Program-made: the position numbers and the translations under genes
Notes under the pieces: model-generated
Told to the model about the DNA's origin: nothing
The model's database searches: none
Seen by the model: the letters and a program-made list of their open reading frames with translations, nothing else
Part shown: positions 18,325 through 26,979 of the stretch, piece after piece
Position numbering within the stretch: position 1 is the stretch's first letter
Layout of the letters: each line of letters opens with the position of its first letter
Assembly: GCA_035295665.1 (NCBI GenBank)
Contig: DATGIQ010000029.1
Coordinates: 1-40,623, forward strand
Reading direction: 5' to 3'
DNA length: 40,623 nt
Origin: DATGIQ01 sp035295665
GTDB lineage: Bacteria; Planctomycetota; Planctomycetia; Gemmatales; Gemmataceae

Positions 18325-19110
18325 ATGCTGCGCGAACTGACAAAAACTGACTGGTTATCGATCCTGGGCATCCCCGCGGAACGCATCCCTCTGGTGCTGC
18401 TGCTGCGCGGCACGAGAAACCTCAAGGGGCGGTACGAGCAATATCGCCCGTTCTTCTCAAATGTCCTGGAGGTTGGCTGTCCCAACGGAGTGATCGAGGA
18501 TGTTTTGATTGGAGACTATGCCGGTCAGACCGTGGCTTACGCTTCCGTCTACGGCGCAGCAATGGCCTCGGAGATTGTCCACATCTTCGGCGTCCTGGGA
18601 ACCCGGCTCGTGATCCAGTCGGGCTGCTGTGGTGCGCTGGCCGACGAGATCGAGACGGGCGACCTCTTCGTGCCCACGGAGGCATTCTGTGGTGAGGGAG
18701 CCGCTCATTACTACAAGCCAGATGGCCAGGTCAGTCTGTCATCGCCATTTCCGGCTGAAGGGTGGGCGCTCGGCGTGGCAAGTGAAGGGCCGATCCACCA
18801 GGGCCGGTTGTACACGACGGCGGCTCTGCTGGCCGAGGGAGAGCGCGAAATTGAGGAGTGGCATCAGCAGGGCTGGGCGGCCGTGGATATGGAAACGGCG
18901 ACCACTTTTGCCGTGGCGGAACACTTCGGCATGGAGCGACTGTCCATCCTTTTTGCTTTCGACAATCCCCGAAAGCGCCGTCACATTTTGCTCAGCCACG
19001 AGGACGAAGCCGTGCGGCGCCAGCGTGGCGATGAGCGCGTGGTCCAGGGCGCGTTTAACGTAATCCGAGGCTACGGGTCCCTCCGACGCCCGAACAGGGA
19101 GCGTAGCTGA
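18325..19110 (+). CDS. Nucleoside phosphorylase family protein (PNP/UDP superfamily)
   Basis: A 261-residue member of the purine nucleoside/uridine phosphorylase superfamily. Recognisable parts are the early loop LLLRGTRNL (26-33), YASVYGAAMASEIVHIFG (72-89), QSGCCGALADEIETGDL (98-114, the central strand-loop with the usual SGxxG pattern) and the nucleoside-binding VDMETATTFAVAEHFG (187-202). The family cleaves nucleosides with phosphate to the base and ribose 1-phosphate. Whether the substrate is uridine, a purine nucleoside or methylthioadenosine cannot be read from sequence alone. An adenosine deaminase-family gene 1.7 kb downstream in the same direction points to nucleoside salvage. No strong ribosome site precedes the ATG. 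Confidence 0.82.
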   Translation: MLRELTKTDWLSILGIPAERIPLVLLLRGTRNLKGRYEQYRPFFSNVLEVGCPNGVIEDVLIGDYAGQTVAYASVYGAAMASEIVHIFGVLGTRLVIQSGCCGALADEIETGDLFVPTEAFCGEGAAHYYKPDGQVSLSSPFPAEGWALGVASEGPIHQGRLYTTAALLAEGEREIEEWHQQGWAAVDMETATTFAVAEHFGMERLSILFAFDNPRKRRHILLSHEDEAVRRQRGDERVVQGAFNVIRGYGSLRRPNRERS

Positions 19111-19211
19111 AGTCTGTGGCAATCGCTGAACAGCAAGTAACGTTCGCCTCCCGAAACATTCCACTCGCCAGCCCTTTTTTGGAATTTTCCATTTTTTTTG
19201 CGAAAAGGCGC

Positions 19212-19242
19212 TTGATCCTGACGGTGCGTGAGGTCGTATGAT
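19212..19242 (+). promoter_or_regulatory. Possible sigma-70-type promoter before the alpha/beta hydrolase gene
   Basis: TTGATC (19212-19217) and TATGAT (19237-19242) are separated by 19 bases, about 80 bases before the ATG at 19322. The spacing is slightly long, so confidence is low. Confidence 0.3.
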
Positions 19243-19321
19243 TCCGTTCTGGCCAGGTCCCCAAGGACGGCCAGGAGATCAAGTCATCCCTTTCCATTGA
19301 CTGCTTTGGAGGAATCGTACG

Positions 19322-20188
19322 ATGCATCCGATGATAAATGCGGCGCTGTGTGCCGCCGCGCTAGGCTCGCTGAGTCGCGCCGACGAATCAGCCGACATGC
19401 TGAGCAAGGGGCCCTCCCGCTACGCCAAGGTCAACCAGTTCCGTGTCCACTACAAGAGCTTCGGCCGAGGCAAGACAGCCATCGTCTTCATCCATGGCTC
19501 CGCTTGTGACATGACGATGTGGCGTTTCCAGGTGCCGGCATTCGCGGACAAGGCGCGGGTCATCTTGATCGACTTGCCCGGCCACGGGCAGAGCGACAAG
19601 CCAAAGATCGAGTACAGCATGGACCTGTTTGCGCAGGCCATCGATGCGGTGCTTGGAGATGCTGGCGTACAGAACGCAGTGCTGATCGGCGCCAGTATGG
19701 GTACGCCCGTAGCACGCCAATTCTGGCGGCGATTCCCCCAAAAGACCGTTGCGCTCATCGCGGTGGACGGCATGATCGCTCCCTTGCCGTTTCCCCAGGG
19801 ACAGGCCAAGGTCCTGGAAGGCCCAAACTATAAGGCGGCGATGCTCCACTTCGCCGATATGACGTTCGGGAAGCTGCCCGCCGACTTGCGGCAATCGATG
19901 AAGGCAATCATTGCGAGCACGCCGCAGCACGTGGCGTTAGGAGTGGCCAAAGCGATGCAGGAGCCAGCGATCTGGAAGGATGATCCGATCCAGATCCCAG
20001 TGCTAATGGTCTTATCCGCGACGCCGATCTGGCCCGCGGATTATGAGCAGCAGGTCCGTAAGATCGCCCCGCAGTTGGAGTTTTACAAAATGAAAGACGC
20101 AGGCCACTGCCTAACGCTGGAGAAGCCAAAGGAGTTTAATGCGCTCCTCGGCGAATTCCTGAAAAAGCAGTCCGTGCTCCAGCCGTGA
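19322..20188 (+). CDS. Alpha/beta hydrolase, probably exported
   Basis: A 288-residue alpha/beta-hydrolase-fold protein. Visible are the oxyanion region FIHGSACDMTMW, LIDLPGHGQSDKP, the nucleophile elbow GASMG (Ser125), and the catalytic His262 in DAGHCLTLEKP; the acid residue is not clear. The short hydrophobic N-terminus (about 4-18, then Ser-Arg-Ala-Asp) could be a signal peptide, though a weak one. The GGAGGA box 8 bases before ATG 19322 fixes the start. Family members include esterases, lactonases and dehalogenases; the substrate is unknown. It is preceded by a 211-base gap with T runs and a candidate promoter, so it probably has its own transcript. Confidence 0.88.
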   Translation: MHPMINAALCAAALGSLSRADESADMLSKGPSRYAKVNQFRVHYKSFGRGKTAIVFIHGSACDMTMWRFQVPAFADKARVILIDLPGHGQSDKPKIEYSMDLFAQAIDAVLGDAGVQNAVLIGASMGTPVARQFWRRFPQKTVALIAVDGMIAPLPFPQGQAKVLEGPNYKAAMLHFADMTFGKLPADLRQSMKAIIASTPQHVALGVAKAMQEPAIWKDDPIQIPVLMVLSATPIWPADYEQQVRKIAPQLEFYKMKDAGHCLTLEKPKEFNALLGEFLKKQSVLQP

Positions 20189-20278
20189 CGCAGTTCGCGC
20201 GCGGGAACAAGAAGTGGCTCTTGTGGCCAGGCCCCCTTTGCCTATGATTGGATGTATTCTCGGCGACCGGCCGCCACC

Positions 20279-20332
20279 CACCGGGGAAGTGCTCCAGAAG
20301 AATTCCCGGTGCCCACTAAATGAGAATTCTTC
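20279..20332 (+). promoter_or_regulatory. Two mutually exclusive hairpins upstream of the GNAT gene
   Basis: CACCGGG (20279-20285) can pair with CCCGGTG (20305-20311). GAAGAATTC (20297-20305) can pair with GAATTCTTC (20324-20332). The second stem begins inside the loop of the first, so they exclude each other or form a pseudoknot. The ATG follows 9 bases later with no clear ribosome site. This has the look of an attenuator or translation switch, but no ligand motif is recognised. Confidence 0.35.
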
Positions 20333-20341
20333 GGCAATCCT

Positions 20342-20800
20342 ATGCCACCCATCATCGCGCGTGAACGCCCCGACAGCCCGGATGCCGTCGCTCTGATCAC
20401 AGAGCTGGAAGCACATCTCGAGCCGCTTTATCCACGCGAAAGCCGTCACGGCTATAGTGTCGAAAAGCTGATTGCTCAAGACGTTGCTTTTTTTGTGCTG
20501 CGCCACAACGACACTCCTGCGGGCTGCGGTGGCATCCAGCTATTTGGCACCGCGTATGGGGAACTCAAGCGCATGTACGTGCGCCCCGAGTTTCGCAGAC
20601 TAGGATTCGGCAAGCTGTTGCTCGAACATTTGGCTGACTATGCCGGAACACACGGAGTGCGTTTCCTTCGGTTGGAAACCGGCATTCATCAACGAGCCGC
20701 CATCAGCCTATATGAGCGGATGGGATTCAAGCGTATCCCACCGTTCGGAGACTACCGCGAGGATCCGCTCAGTCTGTGCTACGAGAAGCGGATCGGGTAA
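20342..20800 (+). CDS. GNAT-family N-acetyltransferase
   Basis: A 152-residue GNAT protein. Motif A, ELKRMYVRPEFRRLGFGKLL (about 77-96), carries the R-x-x-G-x-G/A acetyl-CoA pyrophosphate loop as RRLGFG. It is followed by LRLETGIHQRAAISLYERMGF, the motif B region, and a C-terminal YREDPLSLCYEKRI strand. The family transfers an acetyl group from acetyl-CoA to an amine; the substrate is unknown. It lies 14 bases before the adenosine deaminase-family gene, so the two are likely co-transcribed. No Shine-Dalgarno sequence precedes ATG 20342. Confidence 0.87.
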   Translation: MPPIIARERPDSPDAVALITELEAHLEPLYPRESRHGYSVEKLIAQDVAFFVLRHNDTPAGCGGIQLFGTAYGELKRMYVRPEFRRLGFGKLLLEHLADYAGTHGVRFLRLETGIHQRAAISLYERMGFKRIPPFGDYREDPLSLCYEKRIG

Positions 20801-20814
20801 CGATCAGGCACCAC

Positions 20815-21852
20815 ATGAGTAAGATCCGCAGCAGTTCGGATGTGAGTTGGTTTGAGCAGATTCCGAAAGTGGAATTGCACCTCCATCTGGAGGGCGCTAT
20901 TCCGCATGATGTCTTGTGGGAGCTGCTTCAGAAATATGGCGGGGATCCGGCAATTCCTACCAAGGATGCTCTGGCGGCCAGGTTCGCGTACCGCGATTTT
21001 TCCCATTTTCTCGACATGTGGACCTGGAAGAATGGATTCCTGCGGCAGTACGAAGATTTTGAATTCATTGCTGCCGCGGTGGCCAAGGACTTGGCGGGCC
21101 AGAACATCCGATACGTGGAGGCATTCTTTTTGCCGTCGGATTTCCTCCCTGCCGGACTCGAGCCGGAACCGCTCACCGAGGCGATCCGAAGCGGCTTGCG
21201 GCGTGTCCCCGAAGTGGAAGTCACGCTGGTAGCAGACCTGGTCCGCGATTACGGTCCAGATACAGCCCAGCGCACGCTGCCGTGCCTGAGTGAGGTCCAA
21301 AGCCTGGGAGTTGTCGGCATCGGGATTGGCGGTTCGGAGCATAAGTTCCCACCGGAGCCATTGGCCCCGGTTTACCAACAAGCGCGCAACTTGGGTTTCC
21401 AGACGAGCGCCCATGCAGAGGAGGCGGCGGGACCGGAAAGCATCTGGGGAGCCATTCGCAGTCTCGCAGTGGATCGTCTCGGCCATGCAACGCGGGCCGT
21501 CAAAGATCCCAATCCCGTGGCGCATCTGGCAAAGAAGCGAATTCCTCTCGAATTGTGTGTGCTCTCCAACGTCCGCACAGGGGTCGTCCCCGATGTTGCC
21601 CGCCATCCTGCACGTCTATACTACGAGGCCGGAATTCCCTTGAGCATCAATACGGATGATCCGAAGATGTTTGGGACCTCGCTGGCCGACGAATACGGGA
21701 CGCTGCATCGATACCTTGGCTTCTCTCGCCAGGACATCCAAAGCCTGGTCGAGCAGGGAATCGAAACGTCCTGGCTACCGGAAGCGCGCAAGGGCGAACT
21801 GTTGGCCCAATTTCGAGTTGAATTTGCAGTCCTCGGCCAAAGTGCGGTGTAG
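20815..21852 (+). CDS. Adenosine deaminase family protein
   Basis: A 345-residue amidohydrolase of the adenosine/AMP deaminase family. Zinc ligands and catalytic residues are visible: HLHLEGAIP (His22, His24), SAHAEEAAGP (His200, Glu203), DRLGHATR (His224) and INTDDPKMFGTSL (Asp281, Asp282). In the classical enzyme the third motif is HAGE; here the glycine is replaced by Glu202, giving HAEE, which may alter substrate choice. Adenosine to inosine is the default reaction, but adenine or aminodeoxyfutalosine deamination also occurs in this family. I start at ATG 20815, since the longer frame overlaps the acetyltransferase end and adds no conserved residues. Nearby phosphorylase supports a purine salvage role. 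Confidence 0.86.
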   Translation: MSKIRSSSDVSWFEQIPKVELHLHLEGAIPHDVLWELLQKYGGDPAIPTKDALAARFAYRDFSHFLDMWTWKNGFLRQYEDFEFIAAAVAKDLAGQNIRYVEAFFLPSDFLPAGLEPEPLTEAIRSGLRRVPEVEVTLVADLVRDYGPDTAQRTLPCLSEVQSLGVVGIGIGGSEHKFPPEPLAPVYQQARNLGFQTSAHAEEAAGPESIWGAIRSLAVDRLGHATRAVKDPNPVAHLAKKRIPLELCVLSNVRTGVVPDVARHPARLYYEAGIPLSINTDDPKMFGTSLADEYGTLHRYLGFSRQDIQSLVEQGIETSWLPEARKGELLAQFRVEFAVLGQSAV

Positions 21853-21917
21853 GACGTGGGATCTCTCAGCGAAGGCAGCACGAGGAATGCGGCCGCGAAG
21901 CAAACGAGGAATCAACG

Positions 21918-22589
21918 ATGCGAAAAGTGGAACGACCTGGCGTATGTGAGGGGTATAGCCTGTGGTCCGAGACTTACGATGCCACGCCGAATCCGCTGGT
22001 AGCCTTGGACCGTCGGGTTACTCTCTCCCTGCTCGGCCCAAAAACGGACGAATGTGTCCTCGACGCGGCGTGCGGCACAGGGCAGCATCTGCGGACGATT
22101 GCGGCAGCGGGGAGCCGCCCTATCGGCCTTGATTTCTCCCGTGGCATGCTCCGGGTGGCCCGGCAGCGGGTGCCCCGTGTACCGCTGGTCTACGCCGATT
22201 TGGAGGAGGAATTACCCTTCCTGGCTGAGGATTTCGAGGCGATCCTGTGTGCCCTTGTTGGCGAGCATCTTCGCAACTTACGTGGGTTCTTCCGCAGCGC
22301 GTTTGCTGTCTTGAAGCCAGGGGGCCGGCTCGTGTTTTCCGTATTCCACCCGGCGATGGTCGAGGCAGGGATCGAATCCAACTTCGAGCGCTCCGGGGTG
22401 GAATACCGCCTCGGAGCCCAGCGGCACACGGTCGGTGATTACTTGAGCGCCGCTGCCGCTGTCGGTTTTGGGACCGTGAAGGCGCTAGAGTTTCCGGGCG
22501 ATACCGAGCTGGTCCAGGAAGTTCCCGCAGCGGCAAAATACCTGGGACGGCCGCTGCTTTTTGTGCTGCAAGCCTGGCGGAAATCGTGA
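21918..22589 (+). CDS. Class I SAM-dependent methyltransferase
   Basis: A 223-residue Rossmann-fold methyltransferase. Motif I is VLDAACGTGQHL (47-58), motif II GLDFSRGMLRVAR, then DLEEELPFLAEDFEAIL, and the post-I LKPGGRLVFSVFH segment (132-144). YSLWSETYDATPNP near the start resembles the UbiE/BioC-like group. The substrate is unknown. AGGAA lies 7 bases before the ATG. It follows the deaminase by 65 bases and converges with the MATE gene. Confidence 0.87.
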   Translation: MRKVERPGVCEGYSLWSETYDATPNPLVALDRRVTLSLLGPKTDECVLDAACGTGQHLRTIAAAGSRPIGLDFSRGMLRVARQRVPRVPLVYADLEEELPFLAEDFEAILCALVGEHLRNLRGFFRSAFAVLKPGGRLVFSVFHPAMVEAGIESNFERSGVEYRLGAQRHTVGDYLSAAAAVGFGTVKALEFPGDTELVQEVPAAAKYLGRPLLFVLQAWRKS

Positions 22590-22618
22590 GGCCATCGGGT
22601 ACCGCCTTTTCCGCCGTG

Positions 22619-24181
22619 TTACACCTGCACCCGTTGCCAACGTCCACTCGAATACCGATGGAGAAAAAGACAACCGCGCACAGCCAGGTCCGCCGCCATA
22701 GCCACCCAAGCGCCGAAGAGTCGACTGCCACCCGGCCAATGGCTCTCCATCTCGAGCCCGAGGGAGCCCTGGGTGAGGAGATAGGCCAGCGGAACACGCA
22801 CACCAAAGAGTCCCAAGAAATTCAGCAGTACGGGAACGCGCGTATCACCGGCTCCCCGTAGGGCGCACAGAAAAATAATCACACTGGCCAACGCGGGTTC
22901 TGCGAACGCCTCCAGGCGGAGAACCGGTACCCCTGCCTTCACCACAGGCCGTTGTTCGGGGTATGGACAGATGAACTGGAACATCTCGGGGGCAAACGTG
23001 AAAAACAGGGCTCCCATCACCGACATCATACCGCAGCCCAAGGCGAACGCGACCCAGCCGGAATGAGCGGCTTGTGCGGGCCGGCCCGCCCCCAGGTTTT
23101 GGCCGACCAGCGACATCGCCGCCGTGCCGAATGCGTTGCCGCACACAAAGCTCAGCGCTTCCCAGCCCAGAGCGATGCCGTGCGCGCTGCTCGCCGTTTC
23201 CCCCAGGCTGTTGACAATGCTAAAAAACCACAAATGCCCGACCATGATGGCCAGGCTGTCCACTCCCGCGGGCAAGCTGATACGCAACAGCCGCCAGATC
23301 AGGTCCGCGTTTGGCCAGAGCAGACGCCCATGCAGCGAAAGCCCTGCTCGGCCGATTGCCAGCACCGCCAGCACAACCAGGCCGCCCAGGGTGTGGCTGA
23401 CCGCCGTGCCGACGGCAATGCCGACGAATCCCAGCTCCGGCAACGGCCCAAGGCCCAGGAAGCAACCCCAGGCGAGTGGCAAATTAAAGACCGCCACTCC
23501 GCCGAGCACCCAAAATCCGGTCCGCGTGTCGCCGGCGCCAATCAGGCACGCGATTCCGGCCGATTCGATGACTTGAAAAACCAAAAGCAACATCAAGGGC
23601 CGGAGGTAGTCGGCAGCGAAGGCGGCTGCCGGGCCCCGCAGCTGGAGCAGCCAGACCAGACCATCGAGCCCGCTCAATCCCGCTACCGTCCCCAGCAGGC
23701 CGAACACGATGGCCAGCAGAATCGACTGATTGGTCACTTCGATGGCCTGGCGGTGTTGGCCGGCACCGATAAAGCGGGCAACGAGGGCTGTACTCCCGAC
23801 GCTGACGAGGACCGTGTAACCGGCGATGAGCCAGGAGAGATAGATCGCCATGGTCTGGGCGGCCTGGTAGGCAATATGCCGGGCCCGGATTTGCCGGGCA
23901 GTTTCCCACGATGCCTCCCCCGCCAGCACGTTGCTCCAGCCGCCGCCGGCCAAGCTGCTACCCACAATTCCAACGGCCATGAGCTCGTGACCGAGTGCTT
24001 CGCTCCGTTCGTGCTTCGGCAACGGCTGCAAGCGGCCAGCGAGCACGCGATCGGAGAGCCCCACAGAAAGGATCAGGAATTGCTGCGCCAGTACGGGCAG
24101 AGCCAGGAAGAGGACGATGTACCACGTCGGCTGCGCGCGGTCGATGAGTCGGAAGCCGGATGGGCCCGCGGCAGTTTGCAT
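22619..24181 (-). CDS. MATE-family multidrug/toxin efflux transporter
   Basis: A 520-residue membrane protein with about 12 hydrophobic segments in two similar halves. FLALPVLAQQFLILSVGLSDRVLAG near the start and SLPAGVDSLAIMVGHLWFF in the second half are typical MATE halves. The family exports cationic drugs or metabolites with Na+ or H+; PilR-like polysaccharide flippases are more distant relatives. I start at ATG 24181, which has GGAG at 5 bases; the longer frame would overlap the S4 gene upstream. It is the last gene of the long minus-strand block from 33.8 kb, so an envelope-related substrate is conceivable. An extra insert of about 40 residues follows TM1 (near residues 45-85). Confidence 0.88.
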   Translation of the reverse strand: MQTAAGPSGFRLIDRAQPTWYIVLFLALPVLAQQFLILSVGLSDRVLAGRLQPLPKHERSEALGHELMAVGIVGSSLAGGGWSNVLAGEASWETARQIRARHIAYQAAQTMAIYLSWLIAGYTVLVSVGSTALVARFIGAGQHRQAIEVTNQSILLAIVFGLLGTVAGLSGLDGLVWLLQLRGPAAAFAADYLRPLMLLLVFQVIESAGIACLIGAGDTRTGFWVLGGVAVFNLPLAWGCFLGLGPLPELGFVGIAVGTAVSHTLGGLVVLAVLAIGRAGLSLHGRLLWPNADLIWRLLRISLPAGVDSLAIMVGHLWFFSIVNSLGETASSAHGIALGWEALSFVCGNAFGTAAMSLVGQNLGAGRPAQAAHSGWVAFALGCGMMSVMGALFFTFAPEMFQFICPYPEQRPVVKAGVPVLRLEAFAEPALASVIIFLCALRGAGDTRVPVLLNFLGLFGVRVPLAYLLTQGSLGLEMESHWPGGSRLFGAWVAMAADLAVRGCLFLHRYSSGRWQRVQV

Positions 24182-24203
24182 AGCATCTCCATCCGATGTC
24201 CTC

Positions 24204-24419
24204 TTATCCGTGGCTGACTGTCCATTCGGTTTCGCCTCGTACACCAAAGCGATCTCCGGAGAAGAGCTTGCGGCCTGGTCGCGTCTCGACCTGGCCGTTC
24301 ACGGTAACGACCCCTTCGCGGACAAGGGCCTTCGCATGGCCCCCCGTCTCCGCGAACCCGGCGGCTTTGATTGCCTGGGCGAGCGTGACGTGTTCGCCGC
24401 GGAGGCGGAGAGCAGGCAT
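24204..24419 (-). CDS. Small S4-domain RNA-binding protein
   Basis: A 71-residue protein that is almost only an S4 fold: VTLAQAIKAAGFAETGGHAKALV, then REGVVTVNGQVETRPGRKL, and a short GDRFGVRG strand. It resembles YbcJ/YaaA-type S4 proteins and the S4 domains of pseudouridine synthases. It probably binds structured RNA; the target is unknown. It sits 13 bases after plsY and 22 bases before the MATE gene, so it is likely in the same transcript. Confidence 0.82.
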   Translation of the reverse strand: MPALRLRGEHVTLAQAIKAAGFAETGGHAKALVREGVVTVNGQVETRPGRKLFSGDRFGVRGETEWTVSHG

Positions 24420-24432
24420 TCGTGCAACTCCT

Positions 24433-25689
24433 TCAGGTCGTGCTCGATGGCGCCTCTTTCAAACCCGGCGGAGTCACCGCCTGGCCGGACCTTCTCTCTG
24501 AGGTGAGCGCTTCCATCGGCAGGCGCGCCGCCAGAGCCATCGCCATCGCCACGAGAGCCAGCGTGATCAGATTGAGCCCCAAACTGTAGAGATGCCAACT
24601 CGTGAACTGGGCGCGAGCCGCTTCGGCAACCATCGGGTTTGGATCATAGCGGGCAGCGCGAAAGACACTGACTTGATTGGCGATCGGCCAACGCAGGACG
24701 ACCGTGGTCAAGGCCACCGCCAGCAAATAGAAGCGCAGCCTGTGTACGGCCGACCGCGATTCCGCGCGGAGCCAGGCCAGCGCCGTAATCGCTGCCAGCA
24801 CGCCGCAAACTCCTTGCAAGAGAAAATACCAAGGAAAAATCGGACCGACAGCGAGCCCGGCCAGCTGGGATGCATTGTCTTTGGTGATCGTCGCCGGCAA
24901 CCAAGCCGGGCGCGCAGCCGCTGGCTGTTCGGCGAGCGCAGCGAAGCTTTGGAAGATGGTCGGAGCTGCCACAAGCGTGAAGAAAACCGATGCGCCAAAC
25001 CAAAGACCGAGGGCGAGCACGTGGACCGTCTTGCTGAGAACGAGCATGGTCGAGCTCTCCGGTATGCGGTTTTCCGTTCCTTGGAGCAGGCGCAGGATGT
25101 TTGCTCGGTGACGGATGACCACCAGCCCTGCGGCGACAAAACAGAACAGAGTTAAAGTACGCTGGTCCGCGGCAAAAGGCTCGGCGCTCAGGGTACACCG
25201 CACCGCACACAGAATGGAAACCGCTGCCAACGAAGCAAGCGAAACATACCGCGTCAGGCAGAGTACCGCCACCCACGTGAGCAGAGCGGCCATCGCTGGT
25301 ATCGGCAGAAGCACGGCCACGACGCCGGCACCAGTAGCCACGCCTTTGCCGCCACGGAAGCGCAGGTAGAAGGGGAACAGATGACCCAGGAATGCAGCCA
25401 AGCCGGCAGTCACTTGGAGGCTATGTGCAGGCAGCTCTGCATCGATGTGCGTCTCCATCCAGGACGCAGCCGCCACCGGCACCATCCCCTTGGCGAAATC
25501 GAGCCCGAATACCAGCATGCCGAAGGCCGGTCCAAGGACGCGGCCAACATTGGTTGCACCGATGTTGCCGCTGCCCTGTCGCAGAATATCTACACCGCGA
25601 CTGCGCGCGATCAAATATCCGAACGGAATTGCACCGATGCCATAGGCGGCCAGGAATGTCAACGCTAGCAACCAACCCGCGCCAATCAT
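24433..25689 (-). CDS. plsY: Glycerol-3-phosphate acyltransferase PlsY fused to a DUF4149-like membrane domain
   Basis: A 418-residue membrane protein about twice the usual PlsY length. Residues 1-205 form PlsY, with its three acyl-phosphate/G3P motifs: GSGNIGATNVGR (39-50), GLDFAKGM (62-69) and GHLFPFYLRFRGGKGVATG (102-120). PlsY transfers the acyl group of acyl-phosphate to glycerol 3-phosphate, the first step of phospholipid synthesis. Residues about 207-395 form a second four-helix membrane region (starting TVHVLALGLWFGASVFFTLVA) that resembles DUF4149/TMEM205-like proteins. The last 20 residues are polar. No frameshift or stop separates the halves. The acyl-phosphate supplier PlsX is not in the window. 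The gene lies 120 bases after the GT4 gene. Confidence 0.87.
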   Translation of the reverse strand: MIGAGWLLALTFLAAYGIGAIPFGYLIARSRGVDILRQGSGNIGATNVGRVLGPAFGMLVFGLDFAKGMVPVAAASWMETHIDAELPAHSLQVTAGLAAFLGHLFPFYLRFRGGKGVATGAGVVAVLLPIPAMAALLTWVAVLCLTRYVSLASLAAVSILCAVRCTLSAEPFAADQRTLTLFCFVAAGLVVIRHRANILRLLQGTENRIPESSTMLVLSKTVHVLALGLWFGASVFFTLVAAPTIFQSFAALAEQPAAARPAWLPATITKDNASQLAGLAVGPIFPWYFLLQGVCGVLAAITALAWLRAESRSAVHRLRFYLLAVALTTVVLRWPIANQVSVFRAARYDPNPMVAEAARAQFTSWHLYSLGLNLITLALVAMAMALAARLPMEALTSERRSGQAVTPPGLKEAPSSTT

Positions 25690-25809
25690 GTTGCCGTGAA
25701 TGCGTAACTCGAGGGTCCGTAAAGGACAGCCAGACCACCCGGCTGCCGGCAGATCCTTGCTTGATCATACCCCGGCACGGGGAGACAGGCATCGGGAATC
25801 GTACCGGGC

Positions 25810-26979
25810 TCACGCCGCCTGCTTGCGGGCCGCCAGCTCGGCCAAGATGTCCATGAATTGCCGATAATGATGTTCCCAGGTCCACTGCTCGGCCCTTTGC
25901 CGTGCTGCCCTGGCGCAGTCGTTCCGGCGCGTCGAATCCAGGAGCTGTTCGATGTAGCAAGCGAGCTGAACATGGTCATGCGGATCGTCCATCACGTAAC
26001 CTTCGCTGGGCGGGTCCAATAGTTCGCTGGCCCCGTTATAGCGCGACGTGATCACAGGGAGGCCACATGCCAGCGCCTCCAGCACCACGAGGGAACAGGG
26101 ATCGTAAAATGTTGGATGGACCAGGAAATCCGCTGCAAAGTAACAATGGGCCATCTCGCGGCACGAACCCAAGAAGCGGACGCGGTCGGCTACGCCCAGC
26201 GTTCGGGCAAGCCTTTCATATCTCCGTGTACTCCGATGGCCGACTACCATGAGGCGGAAGTCCAATCGCGGGGGCAGAAGACGAACCGCGTGGAGCAGGG
26301 GTTCCAATCCCTTCAGGCGGTAATTCATCGCCGTAAAGAGGCCAACCGATTCGTCCGCTCGGATGCCCCAGCGCTGCCGCCATGCCTGGCGGCGGCGCGG
26401 CCGATCCTGTTCCGGAAATCGCGATGGATCAATTGCGCTGTACAGGACACGCACATCCGCCGCGGCCATGCCGTAGTACTTTTGGAAATGGCCGCGCACC
26501 ATCGCGCTGTTCACGATAATCAGCGGGCGATGCCGGCCCAGGTACTGACGCCGTTCCAGGGCAGCGAACGACCAGTGGGCGAGGTCAAACCACTTGGCGA
26601 TCCGCGCCAAACCGCGCACCATCGGGCTCGAATGCTTGTTCAAATTGTGCGCCACCGATGCCAGGTGCAGGCCGCCCTGAGGATACAAGACGTCTTGCCC
26701 CCATGTCTTATCAAAGCCGACCGAGACGTCGTGCCCGGCAGAGCAGATGGCTTCCTCGCACGCAGCACCGAATTGCCAGGGCCGCAGAAAGCGAGGACCC
26801 TGCGGACCAGGGATCGCATGGTATCGTATCCCGGCCGGTAAGGAGGCAGCTTCCCAGACGCAGGCATACAGATGAACCTCATGCCCGTCAGTAACGAGGC
26901 GCCGGGCCAGGTCCGTGATGTACGTCGCACAGCCGCCCCGGGCCGGGAGCACCTGATCGTAGCACAAGGCAATGTTCAT
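25810..26979 (-). CDS. Glycosyltransferase family 4, WaaG-like
   Basis: A 389-residue GT-B glycosyltransferase. The N-terminal MNIALCYDQVLPARGGCATY begins the first Rossmann domain; VGFDKTWGQDVLYPQGG and VNSAMVRGHFQKYYG resemble the LPS glucosyltransferase WaaG. The donor-binding EX7E region is EALACGLPVITSRYNGASELL. It would add a hexose to the LPS core at the cytoplasmic side of the inner membrane. The longest frame begins at GTG 27216, but ATG 26979 is the family-like start and overlaps the upstream kinase stop as ATGA. This suggests translational coupling and tight co-function. Donor and acceptor are not determined. Confidence 0.88.
   Translation of the reverse strand: MNIALCYDQVLPARGGCATYITDLARRLVTDGHEVHLYACVWEAASLPAGIRYHAIPGPQGPRFLRPWQFGAACEEAICSAGHDVSVGFDKTWGQDVLYPQGGLHLASVAHNLNKHSSPMVRGLARIAKWFDLAHWSFAALERRQYLGRHRPLIIVNSAMVRGHFQKYYGMAAADVRVLYSAIDPSRFPEQDRPRRRQAWRQRWGIRADESVGLFTAMNYRLKGLEPLLHAVRLLPPRLDFRLMVVGHRSTRRYERLARTLGVADRVRFLGSCREMAHCYFAADFLVHPTFYDPCSLVVLEALACGLPVITSRYNGASELLDPPSEGYVMDDPHDHVQLACYIEQLLDSTRRNDCARAARQRAEQWTWEHHYRQFMDILAELAARKQAA

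Noticed and set aside
22952..24217. 421-aa plus-strand open frame opposite the MATE gene
   Set aside because: Very rich in Gln, Glu, Pro and Arg without domains, while the other strand encodes a convincing membrane transporter.
25690..25809. Short GC hairpin CCCCG-TGC-CGGGG after the GT4 gene as a terminator
   Set aside because: Only a 5-bp stem with no U run, and the genes on both sides look like one block.
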